DNA from: Jaapia argillacea MUCL 33604
Lineage: Eukaryota; Basidiomycota; Agaricomycetes; Jaapiales; Jaapiaceae
Length of the DNA stretch: 64,000 nt
NCBI GenBank assembly: GCA_000697665.1
Contig: KL197710.1
Location: 294,078-358,077, forward strand
Direction of reading: 5' to 3'
Part shown: one piece after another, positions 36,863 through 48,634 of the stretch
Layout: every line of letters starts with the position of its first letter
How positions within the stretch are numbered: the stretch's first letter is position 1
Made by a program: the position numbers and the translations under genes
The notes under the pieces: model-generated
What the model was told of the DNA's origin: nothing
The model's database searches: none
Seen by the model: only the letters and a program-made list of their open reading frames with translations

Positions 36863-39242
36863 TTAAGCAGTCCCAGCTTCGCTTCTCCTACCAACGCCCC
36901 TCAGATCAGCGTATCCAAACCCATATCCCTCCAAACCAAGCCAGCCGTTGTTGGGAGCTGATCCAGGTGTCGCAAAGGATTGAGGCGGGGTAGACTGAGG
37001 GGTTGTGGTCGGAGATTGGGCAAAGCACCAATGGCGAACAAATGCAGCGTACGTGGAATCAGTGGTCGACTTGATATTATTCGGGGGAAGCACGGTGTTC
37101 GGGCTGGGTGTTGTTGGGGTCGAGGTCCCGCTGGACGAAGGAGATGTGCTCGAGCTCGAACTCTCGGTCGACGGGTCGGGTGAGTTCGGATTGGAACTTC
37201 CATTGCTAGATTGGGTCCCAGCAGAGGAAGGTGATGAAACGTCAAACGTCGCTACCTTGTTCGGCTCAGGCTTACGCTCTCCCTCCATGGGCGAAACGGA
37301 AGAAACGGAAATGGTCGCTGGATGACCGCCGATGAGCTCGAACTTGGCGCGGGGCAATACCGGACTGGACTCTTCAGATTGAGGGCGCGCTGAAGAGTTG
37401 GGGTCAGCACGGTATGGCCTAAAACACAATCCTCGCCGTTATCAAGAACTTACCAACATCCTTCGCACTGTCTCCCGGAGCTTCATCTTCTTCCACAATA
37501 GCAGACTCGTCAGGAGACGGTGGTTGGTTCGGACTGGCGGTTGGAGAACCACCAAAGTGGAATAGGCTGCTACCGACTCCCATCACCGGACTCATCAATG
37601 GGCTGACCACACTGGTGGGAGCGGCATAGTTTGCCAACTTCAAGCGACTACCGGTAGGTAAACTCGGGCGCCTCTGCTGATACACTGCAGGGGCGACGTA
37701 AGGTAGTAAATTTGATAAAGGAGGGGACGAAACTGTGCGGGTCAACGAAGAGGGGAGGATGTTGGTGGGAGACGTGATGGTTGGGAACGGGACCGATGAG
37801 GACTCTGAAGGAGGGTTGGGCTGAGTATAGGGCGAGGGAGGGAGGGCGATCGAAGAAGGCGGAGCCGATTTACCACCGAAAGTAACTGGAGTCCCCCTCA
37901 ACGTACTGGGCGCACTGAAGGATCTCTGCTGTGACGAGTTCATAACAGGACTCGACGGCTCCTTCTCCACAGGCTTCGCAGCAGCGCCCGACACTCTCCT
38001 GAATCCAAGCTTGAAGTTGTTGAAGCTATTGTTATCCCACCACTCTCCCTGACCCGGAGCCGTATACCTCGCCACCAAGAACATAGTCCGGTCGCTTAGC
38101 CGCTGCTCGTAATCCTCGAGTCGAATGGAGAATGAGAACCGATCCCAAAGTAACTGGTTCATGATCCTCTCCTCCTCGTTGGTAGCCTCCTGTGTTGGCG
38201 CAAGCTGTCCAGCGGCGTGGGCGAGGAGACCCACAGCGTCGCCGACGGTTCTCACCCGAGGGAAGGGTGGGGGAAGTCCAGGAAGAGAGACGACGTGCTT
38301 ACAGATAACCTCGCTCGTGGTCTGCCAATCATCAAGGGTGAATCTGACGGCGACATTCTTCTCAAAGGAGATGTTCTTCACCAACACGCTTCCCCGAAGA
38401 GTGAGCGGTCGGGTCTTGAGCAATGTGAGGGACTCCAAGTAAATATTCGCGGCGGGGGGAGGCGACACCTGTGGTACTGCCGACGAAGACTCTGGATCAA
38501 TCTCCCATACAGAATGGGGAGCAGCGGGGAAAGGTGACGACGAAGAACCCATCATAGGGAAAGGATAACTGCTGGATGGATCAGCCTCTGTCTCGGTCTC
38601 GGTCTCTTCTCCTGGCTTGGAGAGACTGGCGGGTTTCCCGGTGCTCCTGAAGAGTCGCACTGTCTCGAGCTGGGAGCAGTCTTCGTCGTCTCCCGCGAAA
38701 TGGACCGACTTGTTCAAAGACGGCGTGGAGGGAGCAGACTGAGCACGGATGTGGGCGGAGGGGATGTTCGGGGAGGAGGCGGAGGACTTGAGAGAAGACT
38801 TCAACGGCTTCCCGTTGGCGAGGAGGATTACTGGCGACGAAGGGGTGCGCTGGATTGAGGGAGGTCTGGGAGATGATGTGCGGGAGGGGGGGTCACTCGA
38901 TGGACGAGGTGAGCTCGTGGACGTACGAGGAAAGGGAATGGACCCGTTAGCCCATGCAGTCGATGGGCGTGGCGCTGTGAGATTCTCGGTATCCACCGAC
39001 AATCCCAGTGCGTTCACCTTCCTCACCGAATCAAGGCTAGGAGGCTCCTCGTCGTCCTCATCCTCGTCAGCCCGAAAGTGGAATTTTTTCGGACTGCTCT
39101 TCCGTCTGGGGAGTGAACCCAGCGGTGCGAAAGCGCCCTCGCCTTTTTCGTTCGAAAATGTAGCGGCGGAAGATCGGGCTCTGCGGTGGGGAGGACGGAA
39201 CGGAGGGACTGATGAGTAGTCGGGAGGGGATGAGTAGACCAT
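36863..39242 (-). CDS. protein phosphatase 1 regulatory subunit with CBM21 (glycogen targeting)
   Basis: Targets protein phosphatase 1 to glycogen. Minus strand, start ATG at 39242 (MVYSSPPDYSSVPPF). The N-terminal half is Ser/Pro-rich with an acidic patch (DEDEDDEEPP). The PP1-docking RVxF motif is visible as KSVHF (about residue 183). A CBM21 carbohydrate-binding domain follows: IYLESLTLLKTRPLTLRGSV, NISFEKNVAVRFTLDDWQT, FSFSIRLEDY, and EWWDNNSFNNFKLGFRR, the diagnostic WDNN..NY-like element. The first exon is very long; after a short intron (about 37392-37452) the second exon (ARPQSEESSPVLPRAKFELIGG) holds a low-complexity tail ending at 36863-36865. It fits the family of yeast Gac1/Pig1/Gip2. 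Function is inferred from the domain pair. Confidence 0.92.
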
Positions 39243-39489
39243 TGTGAGGAAATGAGAGGGAGGAATAGGAGGATATGGCTGGCAAGGTGGGATGGCGACC
39301 AGAATGTCTAGACAAACGGTCTAAACCTGCGCCTTAAGGTTACAATTTCGTGGGTGACGTCAGGTTAGCATCATTGAAAGGATGGGATATTACACACGTA
39401 AAATGGCCGCTGTGTTCGCAAGGGAATGCGACGACGAGGATATGGGCGTCGAGCGGAAAGGATGAAAGATGGGTGATAGCAGGTACCAG
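39243..39489. other. spacer upstream of PP1 regulator
   Basis: About 250 bp shared by the PP1 regulator promoter and, possibly, a plus-strand transcript starting after the TATA box at 39490. No gene. Confidence 0.4.
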
Positions 39490-39496
39490 TATAAAA
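39490..39496 (+). promoter_or_regulatory. TATA box of a candidate gene
   Basis: TATAAAA in the context CCAGTATAAAACGATGG. It is about 105 bp upstream of an ATG at 39599 that opens a Ser/Arg-rich, mitochondrial-presequence-like frame. Confidence 0.4.
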
Positions 39497-39598
39497 CGAT
39501 GGCCTGCGGCTCGAGGCTGCGCTATCTTTTCTACGCTCCATTCTTCTACCCCCAACCAATCCCAGAATCCAGGCTCCAATTCGCAATAGCAAATTCCT

Positions 39599-40621
39599 AT
39601 GGTAGATCAGATCTTCACACGGACAACCCGTACCTTATCAGCCGTATTGCCTCGAGCTTCTTTTCCCTCTTCCAGACACTTCCATCTCCAGCGTACGGCG
39701 CTAGCCCTTTCAAGTAGTGTCTCCTTTGTTTTCAAAACAATCCAGGACATTCATCCTTTCTTTTACGTCGACCCATCGTTCTGCGTTCTACAGCTTGATC
39801 GTAGGGTGATAACACTCATCTGACTCCTCCATTCCCTTGTCGGTGCTAGTACTCCTAAAACTTCCTCGACCACCCACGGTTCCACGCATCGCTCTCCCCA
39901 CTATTCACTTGGTTATCTTCGGCTTTGTCCTTCCTTCGTTATATTCCGAAACCCGACTTCCCTGTCGTTTGTACTTGGCATCTGTGCTCCCTGACCCACT
40001 GTGCCGTCGGAAGTGCTCAGGTCGGGGACTTTTCACGCGCTCTTGGTTGTGGCAAAACGTTGGTGTGACTGATGCGGTAAGCGTGTTGGCATCAACATTC
40101 GCATTGGTGGCTGAGCACATCGAGGTGCCCGACACATCGTTATCTCTTTACGTGGTCTGTTATCTCTTTACCCACTGTGTCAAACAACCTGCTCGCCGTC
40201 CCAGGTAATCTGTCAACTCTCTTTGCCCAGTGGCGACCATTCGATATTGCGCCTTCGGCCGTAGGCAGCCAAAAACAACTATGACGGAATGATCAGCAAA
40301 CATCAGTAGAATTGTAATTCGGAAAGCACACCGTATTGTCGAAATTGCAATCGGATCGTTATACATTGTGTCAACTAGACCGCTCCCGCCTTTGTCCATC
40401 CCTTCCGTTGACCAGGCTCGCTCAGACTCACTCTACGCCACCGCATGGTTTAGCAATGCCCTCATCAACGAATCAACTAGCACAGCCAGCGTCGGTACGC
40501 GAGCCTGACATATTTACGCATGATTGTGGAGCAGGCAAGGGATCAGAACGAACGTTTGGCGGGGCCGACACACACGTTTCCAGGGAAGCCGCCTCGTGTG
40601 AGATCAAGGTTTGATGGTAAG
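39599..40621 (+). CDS. candidate multi-exon gene, possibly mitochondrial, exons not resolved
   Basis: Not recognised. The first open frame (39599-39823) begins MVDQIFTRTTRTLSAVLPRA and continues SRHFHLQRTALALSS: basic, Ser/Thr-rich, no acidic residues until later, like a mitochondrial targeting peptide. About 900 bp downstream, 40500-40621 has a second coding-like exon (SLTYLRMIVEQARDQNERLA, then THTFPGKPPRVRSRFDG) that ends at a GTAAG donor near 40617. Several CTGAC branch sites and AG acceptors lie between, but I could not choose one splice path that links both. The TATA box at 39490 supports a transcript. It could be one gene, two, or a decayed one. Confidence 0.3.
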
Positions 40622-41379
40622 ATTTGTTGATTAAAGGTTATCAGATTATAGCCCGATTTCCCGACAGAGAATAGCTGTCACTTGTCAGAATCGTTCTTAT
40701 CTCTATCTCGTTTATGTACAATCTTATTTGCCCCTCCGCTGTTGTCCATAACAGGAGATACACTTTCCTTCTTGGGCCGCACCTTTTCCACTGGTTTCCA
40801 CGTTCGATATACTTGCAACGGATGATGTCACCGCTTGCGACCCTTCATCGTCCTCGCCACTCTCCTTCCTTAACCTGCCAACCCACCCGGCCGCCTCCAC
40901 AACAACGATAGACTCGATACATGGGCAGCGACCCGCTAGAAGTTCTTCTAGTAGAAGGCGCGCAAATATGTTGCCCCCCATTACGTTTCGAAAACTCCCC
41001 TCGGAATCCAACGTCCGATCTCCTTTTCGTCAACGTCGGAACGTCGGCGCTGCCATGTAATGCAGAATTGGAATCGACGTCTTCGCTGGAGATTGTGGAC
41101 ACAACTGCGCCCGGGGCCCTTTGTTCTGGTGGAAACATTCGTGACAGTTGAGTTGCAACTTTGGAACAAGAATCAATGGAGAAGGTTGGAGATATCAGCG
41201 CTCTGTGAGCGCCATCACAACCTAGGTGAGTCTTGCATTCAAATTTCGCCACCGGCTGATAAGCTTTGGTTCAAAATCGGAGATGGGAACTCGTCAATAA
41301 GAAGGCTTAGTATGCTGCGTCCACTGCCTCCGAAAGCTAATATTGATTGACAAGCGAGGGCCAGCTATTATCCTCCTTT
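40622..41379. other. unresolved spacer
   Basis: About 760 bp with short open frames on both strands and no motif. It may include downstream exons of the candidate gene above. Confidence 0.4.
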
Positions 41380-42130
41380 TGACAGGTGGCGGTTTGAAAT
41401 GGCGCAATCTGTTCGACAACCTCACCCGGTATTATGGACATTGTGGAGGGCTGACTCCAGGAGAATGTCCACTCCAGCTCCGCCATCAGGTCTGCTCTAT
41501 GCTAGATGCCCGGGGTGGGTTGGACTGGAGTCGATATCGATCGGTGGTGACGAACATCCCATGCTGTGTACAGCATTGTGGGTATCTCACCACCGATGCA
41601 CGTTTTCAGTCATTCTATGTTCTGCAGAGATAACACTAACGATGGCTTCTTTGAATTTGCTCGAGAACGCGCTAGAAAGGCCTTAGATCTGATACGGACT
41701 TACCATCACAGTGACGAAGATCACGTTCCTGTCTTCCTGCATCACTCTTCTCAATTGAACACAGCTGATAAATCTCCTTCTTTCAAGGCTAGAGATACTG
41801 TGCCGACTATTCCTAGGCTCGTTACGTGGGATCTACGGACGGGTGTCATGAGGTGAGTGTATGCTCGCCAGGATTAGAATTGATGAAAGTTCATTTTTAT
41901 CGGAGGTTTATTTGATGCTTGCTACGGATATAGGTAACCCCAACCCGAAGCAAATTGTACCGGCGATATGGCTGTCAGTCAGCCAGCGCTTGTCAGCTGG
42001 ATGGTATATCAATGCGCCCACCACCCCATTTTATTGCCCTAGATTGCGTGCCCGAGAGGTACTTGTCACCGAGGACGATTGCCTCCGACCACTGTTCCAC
42101 CTGACCATCCTCAAGGTCCAACCCTCTTAA
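41380..42130 (+). CDS. candidate gene of unknown function
   Basis: Not recognised. A coding-like frame runs 41628-41853 (NDGFFEFARERARKALDLIR, DEDHVPVFLHHSSQ, TIPRLVTWDLRTGVM) with a good GTGAGT donor at 41853, and a CAG/TAG acceptor before GTAACCCC at about 41934, continuing NPKQIVPAIWLSVSQRLS to a stop at 42128-42130. Upstream, 41380-41650, two overlapping frames compete, and I cannot say which is used. The strong acidic/basic patterning of the central exon argues for real coding sequence. No domain known to me. Confidence 0.35.
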
Positions 42131-42896
42131 AATGGTAGCCCGTCCTCTTTACTGATACCCCATATCCCCCTGCCTTCCATTACCGTACGCCGTACGTCTA
42201 TCACAGAGCCGACTCTATCTGCGCAAGATCTGGTATATGCGTCAATCATCTTTCCGACATTGGCAGGTCCATCGCTCCCCTGGGACAATGGATCGTTACC
42301 GTAGTATCATCTCAGCTCGGGTTTTGTTTCCAATCCCTCGGCATTAGCTTCCATGATCGAGCTATCGCAATCTTAGCGTATTTTCTCCCTGTTCCTGGGA
42401 TCCCGTCTTCAATACAAAATCAAATCAGACCGACTTCCCCCGCTATGTTGGCAGAAATGCCAGGGGTTGTCGAGAGACGCTCGCGATTGTCGGTCACTTT
42501 CGCGCACGCAGTGTTTGCGGTGGTAATCATGATCGGCCTCCATCTCAAGACCTCCGAGTCCTAAAGTCTTCGATTCCTCTATGGCTATTCAGTCGCGTTA
42601 TTCGTTTGTTTTTCTCCCACACCGGTGCGAGTCCCTCATCGTCATCCTCGCTTTTCATCCCCCGGTAGCGGCAAAGTGCGAAAACGCCCCGTCGTCTCAG
42701 CTCGACATCGGTACCACACCAGTGACTTAGCCTCACTCTCACTCTCACTCTAACACCGGAAACTCAGCTCAATTCAGCCACATATTCTAGGGAAAACGTC
42801 TACAGAAGACGTGGGGTTTGGTTACGTGAACAATGAGAAATGCTCTCTTTGTGTGTTGTTTTGATGGGAGTTGCGTGAAACGTTCGTTACACGAGT
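42131..42896. other. gene-poor spacer
   Basis: About 770 bp with nothing recognised. It includes a CTCACTCTCACTCTCACTCT short tandem run near 42731-42750. Confidence 0.45.
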
Positions 42897-42904
42897 TATA
42901 TAAA
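42897..42904 (+). promoter_or_regulatory. TATA box of a candidate short gene
   Basis: TATATAAA about 120 bp upstream of the ATG at 43024. Confidence 0.4.
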
Positions 42905-43023
42905 CCCGGATTCAGAAGGATACACTAAACGATATTCTCTTGTCATTTGTTGTTATCTCTCATAATCACAGCGCCCCCACCGAGACAAGGGACGAAACAA
43001 TTGATGCATAAAGTCATCCCGAG

Positions 43024-43211
43024 ATGCAACCTCGCCAACGTTTTGATCAAAGCGTTATCATCATCTTGGGCGGAACCGAAATGGAACAACTATCGATGCA
43101 TACCAAGAACCGGTACAGGCAAGGTGTAAGGAGTTAGGACTCTCCTACGATGTGTACCTGACGCTGCCACCAGGTGTCACGCAGCATGATAACGATCGGC
43201 TTGGAGGATAG
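43024..43211 (+). CDS. candidate spliced microprotein gene
   Basis: A well-formed intron (GTGTAAG donor at 43124, CTGAC branch site, CCACCAG acceptor ending at 43173, 50 nt) splits a short frame. From the ATG at 43024 the spliced frame reads MQPRQRFDQSVIIILGGTEM, then continues to QGVTQHDNDRLGG and the stop at 43209-43211, 45 residues. An alternative phase-0 reading starts earlier (MHKVIPRCNLANVLIKALSS) and continues after the intron as VSRSMITIGLEDRIPL to a stop near 43260. I cannot decide between them. With the TATA box 120 bp upstream, a transcript is likely; coding status is uncertain. Confidence 0.3.
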
Positions 43212-45434
43212 GATTCCATTGGTGGTACTGTTCGAAATTCCAATTTACATGAGAAGGATTTGAGCGAATTGAATTACCCAAGGAGAGGGACCTTAGCCTT
43301 TCTTCCGTGCAGAGCTTCTTTGCCACTTACCGCCGAGAAAGAAGGAACTCAGCTCAGAATAGGGAATGCTTGTTTATTGGGAATGGGTTCCCCAGATAAC
43401 CCTAGATAAGCGGAAGTCGGCCAGTGAGAGGAGGCAATAAGGCTAAGGGAAAGTATGGGAGATACAATACTCAACTTGGTACCGCTTGAGTGGGTCGCTT
43501 GACTGAATGGATGAACTTCGAGGAGAACAGAAGCAAAGGTTGTCCGCGCCGGTGGGGTAGTTATTCAACCCTGACGGTGGTGTGGTGTGGGGTAGTAGGC
43601 GTTCCATTCATTGAGGTCGATCCCACAACACCCTGGCCTGCACTGGTCGCCGAGTGGGAACATGGTACATTGATGTGGGGCTCGATGACGGAGACTTGAG
43701 GAAGGGGAATCCATACTTGCCAAGGGAGCTGCTTCACGACCGCTCCAGAAGGACGAAGCCACCACTGGACGCCCTCCACCGGCGACGCGGCTTTTAGAGA
43801 TGGAAGAGTCATTCATCCGCCACCGACGGTGGGGTAGTAAGTGTTCCAACTTCCTCGCGTATCCCCGAATCCCCTTTTGTTTCTTGCAGATCATCCACGC
43901 TTTCTGGTCGATATGGGCGTTGGCGAACATCCTACATCTTAGGTAGACGTGCTGGGAAAGACATATGGGCGCACTGCTCTACACGAACGATACCGGCATA
44001 GGCCAACGACCGTGATACGTATCAGCTCATCCTTGTACCGAGTGGTTCACGAGGAGAAGGACTAACCTCGGTCGGCGGAGTGCACTGGAGCTGCACACCA
44101 GGTCCGGACTCCCATCGTCTCTCGATTACAATGAACTCAAGGCTCAAGTCTCAGGCATCGCTGAAGGTGAAATCTTCCAGCACCATCTTCTCGAGACGAA
44201 TGCGTATGAACGGGGCACCTCGGGCGATGAGACCGTGATCCTTCCATTTGGTCCGATGAAAACAAATTTCACTGTAGAGCGTACAGGGACACGATGGTGG
44301 CGTTACGAAGGTACGGTTTTCCATGTTTCGACGGGCCGATCAGATACACCGACCTCAATGTCCATGTCGGCGAAAGGTCTGAGGTACTTACAGCGGCCCG
44401 GGAGTAGATCCAACAATGCAATCCCTGTATGCCGACGGCTTGCTCAGGAATATCTGTTTGGTGTGCATCGGATTTCATCAAGACGCATCGAATCTAGAAG
44501 ATGGCAATTGCTATAGTTGAGGTCAACAGTTGTTGCGATGAATGGAAGGGGTGAGTCTGGGTCAGCCAACGTCTCCGTGGGCTGAGGAATCACCAGTTAG
44601 GAACATGACTCACCTGAACGCCACAGGCCCTCGCACTCTGTTCAGCCTCGAGTCTTGCTGGTGTCGCTGGTGTTGAATCGAGCGTCGAGGCCAGGGTTAG
44701 ATCATGAGATGGGGGGGTTAGGCGCCCGTAGACGCCACAGCGACTGTCAAGAAGCGGTCGTGCCATTCATATTTCACTCAAATTTCATCAGCACGAAATT
44801 AGATGAATTCAATGGGCTCGAGCGAACCGGGACTCTACAGACATCGAGGTGAGCCAGGTAGGGTTACTGCGGACATTGAGAGAAGAACTACAACGGGCTC
44901 AACAGGTCATTTATTATTGTCTGATCAACTGTCAAGTGGTACCCAGCGATGACCTCAGAAGCAATTATATGTTATTGTCAAAAGATGTCTGCCCCCAAAC
45001 TAAGAACACGGTCCAAAAAAAAAGCGGTAACGCACGTCCGTGTTCAACTCTACGGAAACTCAATCGCCTGGTACCTCGTGATCCACACCCCTTCATAACG
45101 AAGAAAATGCAGCAAGGAGACCGAAGCGCATTTATCTTCCACAAACGTAACAGGCCCCCAATATGAATAGAACACGGAGGACAAAGAGGGCCTTGACTTG
45201 GTTCATGGGATGAATAGGATCAGTGAACGTCGCACGAGTGGAAAATGCGACTGCGCCAAATATAGCGCGACATGCATATGGCCCACTGATACGATCCACG
45301 ATACCAAAAGATTCGACGACGGCGCTGTCGTAGGTCGAGGACGAGGAGAGAGGAAATGAAGGCAAGAAAATGTGCTGTGTTAAACCTTATAAGGAACTGG
45401 GCAGCGCATTTGTCAACATTCCCACGCGTCCCCG
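43212..45434. other. gene-poor region with short direct repeats
   Basis: 2.2 kb without a recognisable gene. A GTGGGGTAGT(A/T) motif recurs three times at about 43552, 43584 and 43829, the last two followed by a similar GTTCCA(A/T). An open frame at 44235-44516 (TRWWRYEGTVFHVSTG) is coding-like and may be an exon remnant, but no gene can be built around it. Confidence 0.4.
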
Positions 45435-45442
45435 TATATAAA
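45435..45442 (+). promoter_or_regulatory. TATA box of a candidate short gene
   Basis: TATATAAA, about 72-79 bp upstream of the ATG at 45514. Confidence 0.4.
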
Positions 45443-45513
45443 CGCACGAAAGTTTTTTCTTATCCTTCAACGCACCTCACGTCAAATTGCAAGCCAGACT
45501 TTTTATCTTTTTC

Positions 45514-45708
45514 ATGTCTGGTTTGTGCCAAAGCAGGGCGGAAACCGATCTCTGGACGTCTCAGCGCTCGATTCTTATCACGCTTTTCCTGGTATTTTTC
45601 TCGACTTGGACAAGCAGAGCCGGTGGTTCACACACTACAAAATCAATGTCGAACTGTCTGTGTAGCCTCACATTTCCCCCTACCTGTGTATGGAGTTTTC
45701 GGTTCTGA
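45514..45708 (+). CDS. candidate small membrane protein
   Basis: A 64-codon open frame behind a TATA box. It begins MSGLCQSRAETDLWTSQRS and has one hydrophobic segment (ILITLFLVFFSTWTS, about residues 20-34) that could span a membrane. The rest contains four cysteines. No family recognised. It converges on the minus-strand gene at 45819-46271, 110 bp away. Coding status is uncertain. Confidence 0.25.
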   Translation: MSGLCQSRAETDLWTSQRSILITLFLVFFSTWTSRAGGSHTTKSMSNCLCSLTFPPTCVWSFRF

Positions 45709-45818
45709 AATGACAACGCGGATTGTATCATGGACACTTTTCTGAACGGGATCTAACACCGGTATGGAGTACGGACAGTTGTCGCGAAACGGAGGCGGAG
45801 CTATTCCTCGACGCCAAA

Positions 45819-46271
45819 TTATGAACCTTTCTTGTTCCTCAGATACTCCTCCTCCTCAGCCTGTAACTCCGCGTCGATTTTGGCTCCTTTTGACGGCTCG
45901 TTCCCATGCGCTTGTGCGGGAGCGAGGGGATCATCAACCCTCTTCGATCGCTGGCGTTCATCCGCGGCCACCTTCTCAGCTTGAGCCAGTCTGTTCGCGA
46001 TGGTTCTTTCGTCTCTACAAAGTTGAGTTCAATGACCATTTTCATAGGACCGACGACAGGCGGAACGTACTTGGAGTCAATCTGGTCGTGTGCGTTATTT
46101 TGTCCCGCCTCGAATCTCGCGGGTGCTTCTGCGCCCCCTTTGGATGTCCTGGAGGGTTTCGGTCAGCCCCCATCTCCGGGATTCAGGATAATTGGGTAAG
46201 ACTCGCCTTTGATCACCATCCTCGTATACTTGAGGATTCCCAACCTTTGATTGCATCGCGCCGCTGGACAT
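45819..46271 (-). CDS. small charged helical protein of unknown function
   Basis: Spliced gene hidden in open-frame fragments. Exon 1 runs from the ATG at 46271 (MSSGAMQSKVGNPQVYEDG) to a GTGATC donor at 46216. The first intron contains a CTGAC branch site; with the acceptor CCAAAG the frame continues GAEAPARFEAGQNNAHDQID. The second intron is exact (GTACGT..TTTGTAG, 46015-46070, 56 nt) and leads to DERTIANRLAQAEKVAADER, then HGNEPSKGAKIDAELQAEEE and EYLRNKKGS, stop at 45819-45821. About 105 residues, Ala/Glu/Lys-rich, no cysteine and mostly helix-forming. The ending PSKGAKIDAEL..EEEEYL..K resembles the tail of small acidic proteins of unknown function in many fungi, as I recall. A TATA box sits about 77 bp upstream. 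Confidence 0.55.
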
Positions 46272-46347
46272 GCTTATGAAGAGGTGTTGTTGGATGGAGG
46301 GTTGGATAAGAGTCAATGGTATGGACGTTGCACGTTATTTCTTGGAA

Positions 46348-46353
46348 TTTATA
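46348..46353 (-). promoter_or_regulatory. TATA box of the small charged protein gene
   Basis: TATAAA on the minus strand (context GGAATATAAATTCC), 77-82 bp upstream of the ATG at 46271. Confidence 0.45.
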
Positions 46354-46584
46354 TTCCTGGCTGACATTACCTGTGATGACGTCAGTGACCTATTGCGAAG
46401 AACGCCCGCTACGCCAAGTCATCGTCATTTCTATACCTGGTCTCCTACAACTGTATCGGTGCGCCACTTGTGTTGTTCTGCAGCTTTTTATCGGGTGATT
46501 TTCGCAAGTAAAATGAATTTCACTCCGGATCCCTCTCAAATACCGTGGTCAATGGCCTCCGCGCCCCTTTCTCGCTCGAGGTTT

Positions 46585-46845
46585 CTATACCCCTTGAACT
46601 TTGCATTTTGCCACTGATCCCCGGCTATCGTCGGTGACTGTCATCTCAAGTTGTGACAAGACCACTTGGAGGATTTTACCCTGTCTGGCTTTTCCCATCG
46701 CCGCAGCCTTACTTCTGTCCTTGGGGAATCGTTCATTCTCTTCAAAATACAATTCTGCATCGAGCTTTCCAGCGACGGCTAAAATGTAGAATTGGGCGGT
46801 CTTCCTGGGAGAGTTTCTCGCCCATGTTATCTTCGATGCCTTCAC
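46585..46845 (-). CDS. coding-like open frame, unidentified
   Basis: An 86-codon minus-strand frame with strongly protein-like text: KITWARNSPRKTAQFYILAV, LDAELYFEENERFPKDRSKA and GKARQGKILQVVLSQLEMTV. It continues upstream in frame (SEIEAVKA) to a stop or splice acceptor near 46870, and a charged stretch (ERDQLQEREEEVEW) lies in another frame just beyond. It may be the 3' exon of a gene whose start lies in or beyond the pyrimidine-rich tract, or a remnant. No domain recognised. Confidence 0.3.
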   Translation of the reverse strand: MKASKITWARNSPRKTAQFYILAVAGKLDAELYFEENERFPKDRSKAAAMGKARQGKILQVVLSQLEMTVTDDSRGSVAKCKVQGV

Positions 46846-46894
46846 CGCTTCGATCTCGGACTATTATTAATGAAACTGCCATTCTACTTCCTCC

Positions 46895-47400
46895 TCCCGC
46901 TCTTGCAGTTGATCTCGTTCCCCGGCCATTCTTATCCTTCGTCCACGTTCCGAAGTCAATCCCTTTTCCCTCACCCTTCCCGACCCACCTCTCCCCTATC
47001 CCTTCATTTTCAAGTTCGCCCTCCTTTCTTCCTTCCGCTTTTCTCCCCCCCCCCCCTCTCTCATGCCCATCTTCCTGCTTCCCTCTCCCGAGATTTCCCT
47101 GTTCTCATTTTCACCGAGTATTGTACCCACATTTGCTCCTTTACTTCCATTTTGAAGTCGCTCTTCTCAAGTTTCTTCTCCCCTCCTATCCCTTATCTGT
47201 GGCTATCTCCCTTTCCGTTATTCCTACGCTCCCCTCTCAGCCCTCCTCCTAACGTATTCACCTTCGCAAATGTTCTCAAGTTTCTTCTTCCCTCCTACGC
47301 TTCCGCCTGTGTCTATCTCCCCTTTTCGCTATTCCTACGCCCGCCTTGAATCCCTACCATCGTGTTCACTTTGAAAATGTTCTCGTTTTTCTTCTCTTTT
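46895..47400. repeat. pyrimidine-rich tract with imperfect ~107-bp tandem repeats
   Basis: The plus strand is almost purely C/T for about 500 bp, including a run of 12-14 C near 47047. From 47167 two adjacent copies of about 107 bp are recognisable (47167-47273 and 47274-47380), each starting TTCTCAAGTTTCTTCT and containing TCTATCTCCC..ATTCCTACGC and ending with an ATG after TTCAC or TTCGC. A partial third begins at 47381 (TTCTCGTTTTTCTTCT), and a looser earlier copy may precede. Open frames through it are artefacts of composition. Confidence 0.7.
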
Positions 47401-47808
47401 CCGGATCCGTAGTCTGTCTAATTCGTGCAATGCAAAGTATCACTATCAATACATCACAAGCGAGCTCCTCCCTTTATGGTCATCCCTTGCAGCTTTAAAT
47501 GCATAGCGCCATCCACCCGCAACTCAGCGGGGCGTCTGAATACTATATCGACAATGAAACACAGTATGCGAACGAGCTCTGTGTTTGGCCAAGAGCGATG
47601 AAGCACACTGCCGCAGACTGACAAAGTGGTCAGTGCGTCTTCCCAAGTCTCCACCGTGAGAAACGTTTCCTTCAGGGTGAAAGCAAGCGGTTCTGGACGC
47701 GGAACTTTGCTCATCAACCCACATCGTCGCACACAGCCGCAACATCGTCTCCTCGTCGTTGCCCCCCTTCCACCCTATCACTACCCAACTTTTTCTTACT
47801 CACTCGTA

Positions 47809-48634
<826 letters not shown>

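Noticed and set aside
46653-47349. Two long plus-strand open frames (about 185-200 codons)
   Set aside because: They follow the pyrimidine-rich repeat and consist almost only of Ser, Pro, Leu and Phe; artefacts of composition.
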